A stretch of 64,000 bases of DNA from Sphingomonas sp. Leaf34 (lineage in GTDB: Bacteria; Pseudomonadota; Alphaproteobacteria; Sphingomonadales; Sphingomonadaceae). The stretch covers positions 464,389-528,388 of the forward strand of contig NZ_LMLC01000005.1 in the NCBI RefSeq assembly GCF_001421805.1, written 5' to 3'. The notes under the pieces are model-generated. The model was not told where the DNA came from. It did no database searches and saw only the letters and a program-made list of their open reading frames with translations. Below, piece by piece: positions 47,763-55,819 of this stretch (positions are counted from its first letter, which is position 1; every line of letters begins with the position of its first letter). Both the position numbers and the translations under genes were made by a program.

Positions 47763-47866
47763 GTCATCCCGGCGGACGCCGGGACCCATGGCTGCGGGCC
47801 GGGTGATGATAGCACGTTATCGCTGGGTCCGCCGTAACCGTGGGTCCCGGCGTTCGCCGGGATGAC
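47763..47866. repeat. Palindromic repeat, family D copy 3
   Basis: Inverted ends GTCATCCCGGCGGACGCCGG and CCGGCGTTCGCCGGGATGAC are next to ACCCATGG/ACCGTGGGT. A sister copy is at 51003. It lies between the rplT terminator and the GIY-YIG gene. Confidence 0.85.
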
Positions 47867-47903
47867 GGAGGGGGGGATGGCGGGTCGGCGAACCCCAGAC
47901 ACG

Positions 47904-47939
47904 AAAAGGGCGCCGGTGGTTTCCCACCGGCGCCCTTTC
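47904..47939 (-). terminator. Terminator after rplT
   Basis: A perfect 15-bp stem (AAAGGGCGCCGGTGG with its inverse) has a 4-nt loop. On the minus strand it comes about 25 bp after the rplT stop and ends CCCTTTTCG. It implies that pheS-pheT and the GIY-YIG gene have a separate promoter or depend on read-through. Confidence 0.85.
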
Positions 47940-47963
47940 GAACCTCAACCTGCAGATCGCGAG

Positions 47964-48329
47964 TTACGCGGCCTGGGGGAGTGCGGCCTTCGCCTGGGCG
48001 ACGATCGCGCTGAAGGCTGCGCCCTCGTGCATGGCGATGTCGGCCAGGACCTTGCGGTCGAGCTCGATACCCGCAAGCTTCACGCCGTGCATGAACTGCG
48101 AATAGGTCAGACCCTCGGCGCGGACGCCGGCGTTGATGCGCTGGATCCAGAGGCCGCGGAACGTGCGCTTCTTAACCTTGCGGTCGCGATATGCGTACTG
48201 TCCGGCCTTTTCGACGGCCTGACGGGCGATGCGGATGGTGTTCTTGCGACGGCCATAATAGCCCTTCGCCTGAACCAAAATACGCTTGTGCTTGGCGCGG
48301 GTGGTAACACCCCGTTTTACGCGTGCCAT
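47964..48329 (-). CDS. rplT: Large-subunit ribosomal protein L20
   Basis: The 121-residue protein matches L20: [50 protein letters not shown] [18 protein letters not shown] and a helical C-terminus. L20 is needed for assembly of the large subunit and often represses its own operon. It follows rpmI by 19 bp; infC, often first in this operon, is not adjacent. Confidence 0.97.
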   Translation of the reverse strand: MARVKRGVTTRAKHKRILVQAKGYYGRRKNTIRIARQAVEKAGQYAYRDRKVKKRTFRGLWIQRINAGVRAEGLTYSQFMHGVKLAGIELDRKVLADIAMHEGAAFSAIVAQAKAALPQAA

Positions 48330-48348
48330 TGTCTAATTCCTTCTCAGC

Positions 48349-48552
48349 TCAACGCAGGCCGTAAGGCGCCCAGGCCTTCACTGCTGCGGTATCGGCCTTG
48401 GACAGCAGCTTGGTGCCGCGGTTCTGACGGATGTACTTGCCGTTGTGATGCGCCAGACGGTGACGCTTGCCGGCGACGCCGTGCTTGAGCAGGCCGGTGG
48501 CGGTGAGCTTGAAGCGCTTTTTGACGCCGCTCTTGGTCTTCAGCTTGGGCAT
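48349..48552 (-). CDS. rpmI: Large-subunit ribosomal protein L35
   Basis: The 67-residue basic protein begins MPKLKTKSGVKKRFKLTATG and continues with HRLAHHNGKYIRQNRG, the L35 pattern (64-67 residues). I start at the ATG at 48552; the frame is open upstream but without likeness to L35. It is divergent from the AsmA gene with 200 bp between starts, where the operon promoter should lie. Confidence 0.97.
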   Translation of the reverse strand: MPKLKTKSGVKKRFKLTATGLLKHGVAGKRHRLAHHNGKYIRQNRGTKLLSKADTAAVKAWAPYGLR

Positions 48553-48752
48553 TTTCATCCTTTCGGTTGACGAAGGGAAACGCTGAAATCGCCGCGGCAG
48601 CCCACACTGGCCGGGCGATTCGTCGAATGCGTATCCCTTCGAGGAAGCGGCGCCGATACCCGCATCGGTCCGAAATCTCAAGTCGCATTCCCGCAATAAT
48701 GCGGCATCCGACCATAGTGGAACCGCTACGCCCGCCATGCGATAGGCTTATC

Positions 48753-50888
48753 ATGGACGCCAGCCCGACGCAGCCGATCGACGCCCCCTCCCCGGCCCCA
48801 GGACCCGCGGACCCGCCAGCGCGTCGCAAGCGGCGGATCCTGCGGAACATTCTGATCGGGATCGTCGCGGTGATCGCGGCGATCTGGCTGGTGCTCTACA
48901 TCACAAAGGGGCGCTTCCTGAAGCATCCGTTCGAGCGGATCGTCGGGTCGATGACGCACCGCACGGTGACGGTCGGCGGCGACTTCCAGCTCTATTTCGC
49001 ACCGTTCCGAATCAAGTTTTACGCCGAGCGCTTCACGCTCTCCAACCCCGATTGGGCGAGCCGACCCAACCTGTTTCAGGCGGACAAGCTTGACACGCGG
49101 ATCGCACCCTTGTCGCTGATCTTCGGCAAGCGTCGGCTCTACTGGCTCGATCTGGTCAACGGCGCGGTCGATCTGGAGTGGAACGCGGCGCATACCGCCA
49201 ATACGTGGACGTTCAGCGAGAAGAAGGGCGGCAAGCCGCTCGAATTCCCGCGGATCGACGTGGCGACGGTGACGGGCACGAGCGTGCGCTATCTCGATCC
49301 GCGGATGCGCGTGCTCGCCAATCTCGACGTCGCCGACATCCGCTCGGTCGATGCGACGATCGGACGCGCCGTCGGCCTCAAGGGCACCGGCCGCCTGCGC
49401 GAGACGCCGTTCACGGTGACCGCGCAGCTGCTGTCGCCCGACGCGACCGCCAATCGGGGGCAGAACAAGCTGGTCGCGCGGATGCGCGCGGCGGGCAACG
49501 TGATCGACGTCGCGGGCACGCTGCCCAGCATTGCCGATATCGAGAACGTTCCGCTCGCCGTCACCGCACGCGGCGCCAACCTGTCGACGCTGCTGGGTGT
49601 GATCGATGTCGCGATCCCGAACACGCGCACCTACCGGCTGCGCGGCCAGATGGTGAAGCATGGCGAGGAATATCGCTTCACGCATATCAAGGGCGTCGCG
49701 GGCCGCACCGATCTAGCGGGCAAGCTGACGATCGTGAACGGCGATCGCATCCATCTCGATTCGGTGCTGGCGACAAAGAGCCTCGACATCGTCGATGCCG
49801 CGCCGTTCATCGGCTACAATCCCGACATCGTCGAATCGAAGGGCGCGGTCGCCGCAGCGGCGGCGACGGGGGCGGCACCGCAACGTCTGCTGCCCAACGC
49901 GGCGCTGCCGATCGAGACGATGCGGCTGTTCGATGCCGATCTGAAATGGACGATCGGCGTCGTCAAATCGAAGAACATCCCGATCTCCAACGTCGACCTG
50001 ACGCTCGACCTCGAGCGCGGGCGGCTTGCGCTGTCGCCGCTGACCTTTGCGATGGCGCGCGGCAATGTGGCGTCCGACGTGGTATTCGACACGCGCGCAC
50101 GGCCGAGCGCGGTGTCCTACGACATCCGGCTCGCACCGACGCCGCTTGGGCGGCTGTTGAAGGGATATGGGCTCGCCGAGGCGGGAACGACGGGGACGAT
50201 CAAGGGCCGGATCGAGTTGAAGGGCCGCGGCGATTCGGTCCATGATTCGCTCGCATCGTCGCGCGGCCGGATCGCCTTCGTGATGCCGTCGGGTGCGCTG
50301 TCGGTGCGCAACATCCAGCTCGCCGAGCTCGACATCGGCACGTTTGCGCAGCGGATGTTCCAGGGGAAGCTCAAAGAGCCGGTGCAGGTGAATTGCGGGC
50401 TGATCGGCTTTACCGTGCGCGGCGGCGTGGCGGCGGCGGATCCGATCCTGATCGACACGCGCAAGAACGTGATCGTCGGCCGCGGCGGGTTCAGCTTCCG
50501 CAACGAGGCAGTCGACCTGGCCTTCCGTGCGGATTCGAAGAAGTTCAGCCTGTTTGCGGGCCAATCGCCGGTCGGCGTCGGCGGCATGTTCGCGGCGCCG
50601 AAGCTGAACGTGATCTCGAAGGACCTGCTGGCGCGCGTCGGAAGCGGGCTCGGGCTCGCGCTGGTCGCGACACCAGTGGCGGGGATCCTGGCATTCGTCG
50701 ATGTCGGCGATGCGAAGTCGACCGCGTGCGGGCCGGTACTGGCGGGCGCGACGGCGAAGGCGCAGCGGACGACCAAGGGCGAGGCGCGCGACGACGTCGG
50801 CCGGGGAACGACGGCGAAAGGTGAAGACGGCAAGGCATCCGATGCCGAGAAGAAGGGGCAGACGAAGAAGTTTCTCGGGATTTTCTGA
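48753..50888 (+). CDS. AsmA family protein
   Basis: The 711-residue protein has a proline-rich start, one membrane span (about 28-51) and a long beta-rich periplasmic body with the AsmA layout: FERIVGSMTHRTVTVGGDFQLYF near residue 60, DLTLDLERGRLALSPLTF in the middle, and GIKGRIELKGRGDS-like repeats. Relatives form bridge-like lipid transport paths between the membranes. The C-terminal 45 residues are Lys/Gly/Ala-rich and look disordered. I choose the ATG at 48753. Confidence 0.88.
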   Translation: MDASPTQPIDAPSPAPGPADPPARRKRRILRNILIGIVAVIAAIWLVLYITKGRFLKHPFERIVGSMTHRTVTVGGDFQLYFAPFRIKFYAERFTLSNPDWASRPNLFQADKLDTRIAPLSLIFGKRRLYWLDLVNGAVDLEWNAAHTANTWTFSEKKGGKPLEFPRIDVATVTGTSVRYLDPRMRVLANLDVADIRSVDATIGRAVGLKGTGRLRETPFTVTAQLLSPDATANRGQNKLVARMRAAGNVIDVAGTLPSIADIENVPLAVTARGANLSTLLGVIDVAIPNTRTYRLRGQMVKHGEEYRFTHIKGVAGRTDLAGKLTIVNGDRIHLDSVLATKSLDIVDAAPFIGYNPDIVESKGAVAAAAATGAAPQRLLPNAALPIETMRLFDADLKWTIGVVKSKNIPISNVDLTLDLERGRLALSPLTFAMARGNVASDVVFDTRARPSAVSYDIRLAPTPLGRLLKGYGLAEAGTTGTIKGRIELKGRGDSVHDSLASSRGRIAFVMPSGALSVRNIQLAELDIGTFAQRMFQGKLKEPVQVNCGLIGFTVRGGVAAADPILIDTRKNVIVGRGGFSFRNEAVDLAFRADSKKFSLFAGQSPVGVGGMFAAPKLNVISKDLLARVGSGLGLALVATPVAGILAFVDVGDAKSTACGPVLAGATAKAQRTTKGEARDDVGRGTTAKGEDGKASDAEKKGQTKKFLGIF

Positions 50889-51002
50889 GGGGGGGGGCGC
50901 GCCTTTGGCGGCGGTCGCGTTCGTAGGGGCAGACGTTTAGGTGCGCATCGATTGGCGGTGGGGCCAAGCTGCGAGTCCATTCTCGCCCACCACACCTCTC
51001 CC

Positions 51003-51093
51003 GTCACCCCGGCGAACGCCGGGGCCCATGGTTACGGCCAGCGCAGTTGGCGGACGTTCCGTGTCCATGGGTCCCAGCTTTCGCCGGGATGAC
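51003..51093. repeat. Palindromic repeat, family D copy 4
   Basis: The ends are GTCACCCCGGCGAACGCCGG and CCAGCTTTCGCCGGGATGAC with GCCCATGG and CCATGGGT inside. It lies between the convergent asmA-like and hisN genes. The rest of that gap shows nothing. Confidence 0.75.
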
Positions 51094-51144
51094 GGAAGGG
51101 GGGCTGGGGATGGACGGCGATGACCGTCGGTCGCCGATACGACT

Positions 51145-51996
51145 TTAGTGGCCGTGGTCGTGTGGACCGTCGTCGTGGCTGCCATGATCGTGCGGATCGG
51201 CCTGGATCCGGTGCATCGCCTCGAGCACGTCGTCGAGCCGCGCCGGGTCGCCGATCGCGAGCACATGGCCTTCGCTGTCGGCGGTCAGCGGGTCGCCGTT
51301 CCAGTCGCACATCATCCCGCCCGCGCCTTCGACCACCGGGACCAAAGCGGCGAAATCGTAGATCTTGAGCCCCGACTCGCACACGACATCGAGATGCCCG
51401 CTCGCGAGCAGCCCGTAATTATAGCAGTCGCCGCCATAGACCGGCCCCTGCCGCGGATTGCCGCCCGAGATCGCCGCGACCAGCGCGAGGTACGGCGCCA
51501 CGTCGACCTCGTCGAACAGATGCGGACTCGTCGTGGCGATCGTCGCGCCCTTCAGTTCGCGGCACATCCGCGTCCGCACGGGCACGCCGTTGAGCGTCGT
51601 TGGCCGCCCCGCCACGCCGACCCAGCGTTCGCGCTGGATCGGCTGGTCGATGATCCCGAGCACCGGCCAGCCGTCCTCGACAAGCGCGATCAACGTCCCG
51701 AAGATCGCGCGGCCGACGGTGAAGCTGCGCGTGCCGTCGATCGGGTCGAGCACCCATTTGCGGTTAGTGACGCCAGCCTTCTCGCCATATTCCTCGCCGA
51801 TGATGCCGTCGCCCGAGCGTTCGGCATCGAGCAGCCGGCGCATCGCGGCTTCGGCCTCGCGGTCGGCGCGCGTGACGGGGGACTGGTCGTCCTTGATCTC
51901 GACGCCGTGCTCGTGGCGGAAATAGGGTCGGATGACGTGGCCCGCGGCATCCGCGAGGCGGTGCGCGAGATCGATATCGGCTTGGGTCACTGGCAT
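51145..51996 (-). CDS. hisN: Histidinol-phosphatase, inositol monophosphatase family
   Basis: The 283-residue protein has the IMPase metal motifs: Glu68-Glu69 in IIGEEYG, DPIDGTRSF (Asp84, Asp87) and KIYDFAALVPVVEGAGG with the late Asp. The form SFTVGRAIFGTLIALV and length fit the HisN histidinol-phosphate phosphatase of alphaproteobacteria, acting late in histidine synthesis. The last 18 residues are rich in His and Asp (DPHDHGSHDDGPHDHGH), an unusual tail that could bind metal. It is divergent from the peroxiredoxin gene, 102 bp between starts. Confidence 0.88.
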   Translation of the reverse strand: MPVTQADIDLAHRLADAAGHVIRPYFRHEHGVEIKDDQSPVTRADREAEAAMRRLLDAERSGDGIIGEEYGEKAGVTNRKWVLDPIDGTRSFTVGRAIFGTLIALVEDGWPVLGIIDQPIQRERWVGVAGRPTTLNGVPVRTRMCRELKGATIATTSPHLFDEVDVAPYLALVAAISGGNPRQGPVYGGDCYNYGLLASGHLDVVCESGLKIYDFAALVPVVEGAGGMMCDWNGDPLTADSEGHVLAIGDPARLDDVLEAMHRIQADPHDHGSHDDGPHDHGH

Positions 51997-52098
51997 TGTC
52001 CCTGCCTATCGGCGACCGGCATCAGGAGCAATGGCGCGAGCAATGGACGGATCGTCCGCGGCGGCGTAGGCCGTTGCAATCCAACCGGAGTATCGTCC

Positions 52099-52635
52099 AT
52101 GCGCCTCGTCTCGACCCTCGCCACCGCCGCTCTTCTCGCCGCAACGCCGGCGTTCGCGGCGCTCGCCCCCGGCGCCAAGGCGCCGGACTTCACCACGCGT
52201 GGCGCGATCGCCGGCAAGGTGTTCACGGTGCATCTCGCCGAGCAGCTGAAGAAGGGCCCGGTCGTGCTCTACTTCTTCCCCGCGGCCTATACCGGCGGCT
52301 GCAACGCCGAAGCACACGCGTTTGCCGAGGCGATTCCCGCCTTCACCAAGGCGGGCGCGACGGTGATCGGCATGTCGGCGGACAATGTCGAGACGCTCAG
52401 CAAGTTCTCGGCGGAGAAGTGCGCGGGCAAGTTCGCGGTCGCCAGCGCAGGCCCCAACGTCGTCAAGGGCTACGACGTCGCGCTCGGCCAGCAGATTGCG
52501 GGTCGCGACGTGACCAAGCGCACCAGCTACGTCATCGCCAAGACCGGCCGGATCGCGTTCGTGCACGACGAGATGAACCCCACCGCGCATGTCGCAACGA
52601 CGCTGGCGGCGGTGCAGAAGCTGACGGGGAAGTAA
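52099..52635 (+). CDS. Peroxiredoxin, exported
   Basis: The 178-residue AhpC/TSA-type protein has a signal peptide (to about residue 21). The peroxidatic site is FFPAAYTGGCNAEAHAF (Cys68), which keeps the P-x-x-x-T-x-x-C pattern. A second cysteine, Cys108, in SAEKCAGKF, may be the resolving one. It probably reduces peroxides in the periplasm. A 30-bp perfect palindrome follows 10 bp after the stop. Confidence 0.88.
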   Translation: MRLVSTLATAALLAATPAFAALAPGAKAPDFTTRGAIAGKVFTVHLAEQLKKGPVVLYFFPAAYTGGCNAEAHAFAEAIPAFTKAGATVIGMSADNVETLSKFSAEKCAGKFAVASAGPNVVKGYDVALGQQIAGRDVTKRTSYVIAKTGRIAFVHDEMNPTAHVATTLAAVQKLTGK

Positions 52636-52644
52636 TCGTTTCCC

Positions 52645-52674
52645 ACCGGACCGGCAGATATCTGCCGGTCCGGT
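52645..52674. promoter_or_regulatory. 30-bp perfect palindrome
   Basis: ACCGGACCGGCAGAT is followed directly by its exact inverse. There is no loop and no T run, so it is not a classic terminator, but it lies just after the peroxiredoxin stop and about 55 bp before the diguanylate cyclase start. It may be an operator or a transcript-end hairpin. Confidence 0.5.
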
Positions 52675-52729
52675 GACAGTATGATAACGCTTTCGGGTCT
52701 ATCTGTTCGGCGAGACGCGGGGATTTATC

Positions 52730-53851
52730 ATGCAGGACACGGGACCAGCCAGAAGGGACGCGGGCCTATCGCAGGCCGGCATGGCGAAGACGGTGTCGTC
52801 GGCGAGCCCTCGGCGCTCGGATTCCGTGTCCGACGAGCATGGCACGCTGTTCGATAGGATAGGACACTTCCTGACCGCGCAGGGGCTGAGCCCCGCACCG
52901 CCCCATTATGAGTTCGCGTTCGCGATACTCTCCGCGCCCGACATGCCCCTTGCCAAGGCGGTCGCGCGACTGACCGAGAATGGCGTCCGCCTGACCCGGC
53001 GCGACATCGAGCGCCTGGGCGGACGTGTCGTCGATGGCGCCCCGCTGATCCAGCCCTCGCCACCGCGCGCGGCACGCGCCGATCCGGTCCGCCGCGAAGA
53101 GGTCGATACGGCGATCGCGCTGGTGGTGGAGACGCAGCAGCAGGTGGACGGCTTCGCGCGGATCGTGCGGACGATGCAGGACGAGACGCGCGGCTTTGGT
53201 CGCGATCTCGCCCGGAGCGCCGATGCGATCACGCAGATGGCCGAGATCGACGAGATCGCGCAGATCACCAGCACGATGATCAGCCGGATCCACGACAGCG
53301 AAGTCCGGCTGGCCGAGGCGACCGCCGAGGCCGACGGGTTGCGGGCCAAGCTTGCCGAAGCGCAGGAAAGCGCGCGACGCGACGTGCTAACCGGATTGCC
53401 CAACCGCCGGGCGTTCGAAGAGGCGCTTGCGGCGCGCGATACGCGCGCGGGTCCGCACTGCGTCGCGGTGTGCGACATCGATCGGTTCAAGCACATCAAC
53501 GACATTCACGGCCACGGTGTCGGCGACCGCGTGCTGACCGCGATCGGGCAGACGATCGCGGCCGAATGCGCGCCGCATCTCGTGGTTCGTCACGGCGGCG
53601 AGGAGTTTGCGGTGCTGCTCAGCGGCGTCGATCTGGCCGATGCCGCGATCTTGCTCGATTCGGTGCGGGGGGCGGTCGCCGCCAAGCGGTTCCGCAATCG
53701 CGACACCGATACCCCGCTGGGGGCGATAACCTTCTCCGCCGGGATCACCGCAATCCATGCCGACGAGGCGCCCGAAACCGCGTTCGTGCGCGCCGACCGA
53801 CTGCTCTACGCCGCGAAAGACCAGGGGCGGGACCAGGTCTGCGCGGGGTAA
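52730..53851 (+). CDS. Diguanylate cyclase (GGDEF domain)
   Basis: The 373-residue protein has a helical N-terminal region (about 38-215) without membrane spans and a GGDEF domain (about 215-372). The active site reads RHGGEEF (Gly289-Phe293), competent for making cyclic di-GMP from GTP; DIDRFKHINDIHGH is the metal and substrate loop. The R-x-x-D inhibitory site usually five residues before the motif is not present, so product feedback by that site is unlikely. The N-terminal sensor type is not recognised. Confidence 0.9.
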   Translation: MQDTGPARRDAGLSQAGMAKTVSSASPRRSDSVSDEHGTLFDRIGHFLTAQGLSPAPPHYEFAFAILSAPDMPLAKAVARLTENGVRLTRRDIERLGGRVVDGAPLIQPSPPRAARADPVRREEVDTAIALVVETQQQVDGFARIVRTMQDETRGFGRDLARSADAITQMAEIDEIAQITSTMISRIHDSEVRLAEATAEADGLRAKLAEAQESARRDVLTGLPNRRAFEEALAARDTRAGPHCVAVCDIDRFKHINDIHGHGVGDRVLTAIGQTIAAECAPHLVVRHGGEEFAVLLSGVDLADAAILLDSVRGAVAAKRFRNRDTDTPLGAITFSAGITAIHADEAPETAFVRADRLLYAAKDQGRDQVCAG

Positions 53852-53952
53852 TCCCGAAGATTGGCGCGATCTACGGTGCCGATGTGGCACCATGTCCCAA
53901 CTTGCCTGGCGCCGGACCAGGTTTTCTCCATGATCTCAGCCGGTTAAGAAAC

Positions 53953-53968
53953 TGGCACGCGCCATGCA
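53953..53968 (+). promoter_or_regulatory. Sigma-54-type promoter
   Basis: TGGCACG at 53953-53959, four bases, then ATGCA. The consensus is TGGCACG-N4-TTGCA, so only one key base differs, and GG (53954) and GC (53966) have the exact 10-bp spacing. It lies about 60 bp before the 36-residue peptide gene. rpoN itself is in this window. I did not identify an activator site. Confidence 0.6.
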
Positions 53969-54026
53969 AAGCATTCGATATCGGGGGCCGGATGGTCCGA
54001 CACCCCGCCAATCGAAGGAAATCACC

Positions 54027-54137
54027 ATGTCGTTCCGCTTTGAAACCGCTCAGCGTATCGCCCTCTCGTGCGTCGGCGCACTGTTCTTCGCCGCGATCGC
54101 CGTCAGCGCCGCCACGCCGATCATCCCGATCGCATGA
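54027..54137 (+). CDS. 36-residue hydrophobic peptide
   Basis: A short frame, MSFRFETAQRIALSCVGALF and on to PIIPIA, has one predicted membrane helix (about 11-31). AAGGAAATCACC before the ATG is a good ribosome site. No family is recognised. It is preceded by a sigma-54-type promoter, which would be unusual for so short a gene. Its stop overlaps an ATG (ATGA) at 54134. Confidence 0.6.
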   Translation: MSFRFETAQRIALSCVGALFFAAIAVSAATPIIPIA

Positions 54138-54190
54138 TCCCGCGCGGTCGGTTCCCCCGCCGCCTCAACCTCGTGCCACGGAGCGCCATC

Positions 54191-54277
54191 ATGCGTCGCA
54201 GCATCCTCGTCGGGCTTGCCGCCTTTTCCACCACTGTCCTGTTGATCGTCACCCACGCCGGCACGACGCTCGCCTGA
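54191..54277 (+). CDS. 28-residue hydrophobic peptide
   Basis: The frame MRRSILVGLAAFSTTVLLIV ends in THAGTTLA. It is one membrane helix with a basic start, or a bare signal-like peptide. CGGAG lies seven bases before the ATG. In the same frame an ATG at 54134 overlaps the previous peptide's stop and would give 47 residues. The function is unknown and it may not be a gene. Confidence 0.4.
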   Translation: MRRSILVGLAAFSTTVLLIVTHAGTTLA

Positions 54278-54284
54278 ACCCGGG

Positions 54285-54902
54285 TCAGACCGCCGCGCCG
54301 ACTCCGACCGGGCCGACCGGCGCCTCCTCGTCCCTCGAATAAAGCCCGATCAGCAGCCCCGCCGCCAGCACATGGCCGTTCATCGCCGCGACAACAGCAG
54401 AGCGTCCCGGCGTGACGCCGACGTCCCCTGCCCCTGCACCAACCGCGAAAAGCTGGAACGCATAGCGGTGCTCGCCGTGCCCGCTGGGCGGATCGGGTGG
54501 AAGCCAGCCCTCGCGTAGATAGGAATTGCGGCCGACGTCGCGACCGCCCGTATCACCCGCGCCATCGGCGACGATCGCGCCCTCGGCCAGATGCCCCGAG
54601 TCCGCCTCGAGCCCCCAGACGATCGCGTGGACCAGCGGTTGCGGTGTGGGCGCATCGGCATCCTCGACGATCAGCACCATGCGCGCGGTGCCGGCGGGCG
54701 GCGCGCTCCAGACGAGCGGCGGCGAGACGCCCTCGCCATCCGCAGTGAATCGCGGCGGCAGGCGGGCCTCGTGCGCGAACGCCGGGCTGGTCAGATCGAG
54801 CGTGGCGAAATCGCCCTCGAGCTGGGCGATCGCCAGGGTATCGGCACCGGCGCGCAGGCCGCTCATCGCGTGGCCGAGCCAAGCGGGAATGTGTTCGAGC
54901 AT
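54285..54902 (-). CDS. YbhB/YbcL family Raf-kinase-inhibitor-like protein
   Basis: The 205-residue protein shows the PEBP-like fold pattern: LDLTSPAFAHEARLPPRFTADGEGVSPPL, MVLIVEDADAP, HAIVWGL (ligand-site His) and GEHRYAFQLFAV. Bacterial members bind small anions, and their role is not settled. An N-terminal extension of about 35 residues is added. It starts 4 bp after the lipoprotein stop, so the two are co-transcribed. Confidence 0.88.
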   Translation of the reverse strand: MLEHIPAWLGHAMSGLRAGADTLAIAQLEGDFATLDLTSPAFAHEARLPPRFTADGEGVSPPLVWSAPPAGTARMVLIVEDADAPTPQPLVHAIVWGLEADSGHLAEGAIVADGAGDTGGRDVGRNSYLREGWLPPDPPSGHGEHRYAFQLFAVGAGAGDVGVTPGRSAVVAAMNGHVLAAGLLIGLYSRDEEAPVGPVGVGAAV

Positions 54903-54906
54903 CGGC

Positions 54907-55425
54907 TCAGCTTTCCGAAGGACAGGTTTCGGCGCGGCGGACGGGGGCGGCACCGTCGTACCAGTCGCTTCGTGCGCCCATTTTGGCGGCGTCGTGATAG
55001 CAGACCTCGGTCTTGGCGTGCTTGGCATCGACGATCACCGTCCAGTTGTGATCGCCGCAATCATGCTGTTCGCATCCCCAGGCCGCGACGCGGTCGCCGA
55101 GCGTGAAGATCGGCGTCTCCGGGCCCGAGCGACCGCGGATCGTCTCGCGGAGCTTGGCATCGCCGACCGCGGCGACCAGACCCGAGGCGACGTCGGTGCG
55201 GTCGAAGAAATCGACGCCGTTAACCGCGTCATGCGGGTATTTCCCGATATAGGCCGTGATCGGCGTGCTCTGCGCCTGTCCCGGGATCGGCGTCGGCGCG
55301 CGGGTCTGCGGCGGCGTGAAATTGCCCGCGGCAAGCGTGTCGGTCGGATCGTCGCTCTTGCCGCAACCGCTCAGCAGGGGAAGTGCGAGCATCGCCGCCA
55401 TCGCGATCGTGATCATCGTCTTCAT
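54907..55425 (-). CDS. Putative lipoprotein
   Basis: The 172-residue protein has a type II signal with lipobox LLSGC (Cys21), a proline-rich linker and a globular region with cysteines in WGCEQHDCGDHNW and VCYHD. The pattern GDHNWTVIVD suggests an inhibitor-like or Ivy-type fold, but I cannot name a family. It lies 4 bp upstream of the YbhB gene in one unit. Confidence 0.75.
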   Translation of the reverse strand: MKTMITIAMAAMLALPLLSGCGKSDDPTDTLAAGNFTPPQTRAPTPIPGQAQSTPITAYIGKYPHDAVNGVDFFDRTDVASGLVAAVGDAKLRETIRGRSGPETPIFTLGDRVAAWGCEQHDCGDHNWTVIVDAKHAKTEVCYHDAAKMGARSDWYDGAAPVRRAETCPSES

Positions 55426-55565
55426 GCGCCACCTCTTTTATTGACGGATCAACGTATCGCCCCTCGCCAGAGTTGCGTCGTGTCGAGCGGCGCCGATAAG
55501 ACGGGCATCGCGGACGACATGGGTATAGGATCGATCCGGGGCCTTCCGCCTCGCGAGGTGACGTC

Positions 55566-55691
55566 ATGGCCAAGAGCCAGAAGAAATCGAACAAGGAAGT
55601 CCGCAAGCCCAAGGCCGAAAAGGCGCCCAAGGCGAATGCGTCGAACCCGACCAGCAAGGGCAAGGCCGTGGAGATGACGACGCTCAACTGA
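55566..55691 (+). CDS. Small basic hypothetical protein
   Basis: The 41-residue lysine-rich frame begins MAKSQKKSNKEVRKPKAEKA and ends VEMTTLN. It has no hydrophobic segment and is probably disordered; it might bind nucleic acid. A GCGAGG-type ribosome site precedes the ATG. Small proteins of similar composition are, from memory, common in sphingomonads. Confidence 0.6.
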   Translation: MAKSQKKSNKEVRKPKAEKAPKANASNPTSKGKAVEMTTLN

Positions 55692-55768
55692 ACGCGGACC
55701 GGAGGGCGGCGCGAACCGCGCCCCCCTCACCCTTCCCACAGCCGGGTGGTCGCGGAGGAGTCCGCGAG

Positions 55769-55819
55769 CGCGGATCGCGCTTACTCCAACGCCCCGCGGA
55801 TCGCGCTTACTCCAACGCC
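55769..55819. repeat. 26-bp tandem duplication at the end of ccmB
   Basis: The 25-bp unit CGCGGATCGCGCTTACTCCA plus ACGCC occurs at 55769-55793 and 55795-55819. The second copy holds the ccmB stop codon and its last codons, and the first repeats it downstream, including a second in-line TTA (TAA on the minus strand). Confidence 0.85.

Noticed and set aside
48553..48752. infC upstream of rpmI
   Set aside because: The 200 bp before rpmI are followed by the divergent AsmA gene; no IF3 coding sequence is present in the window.
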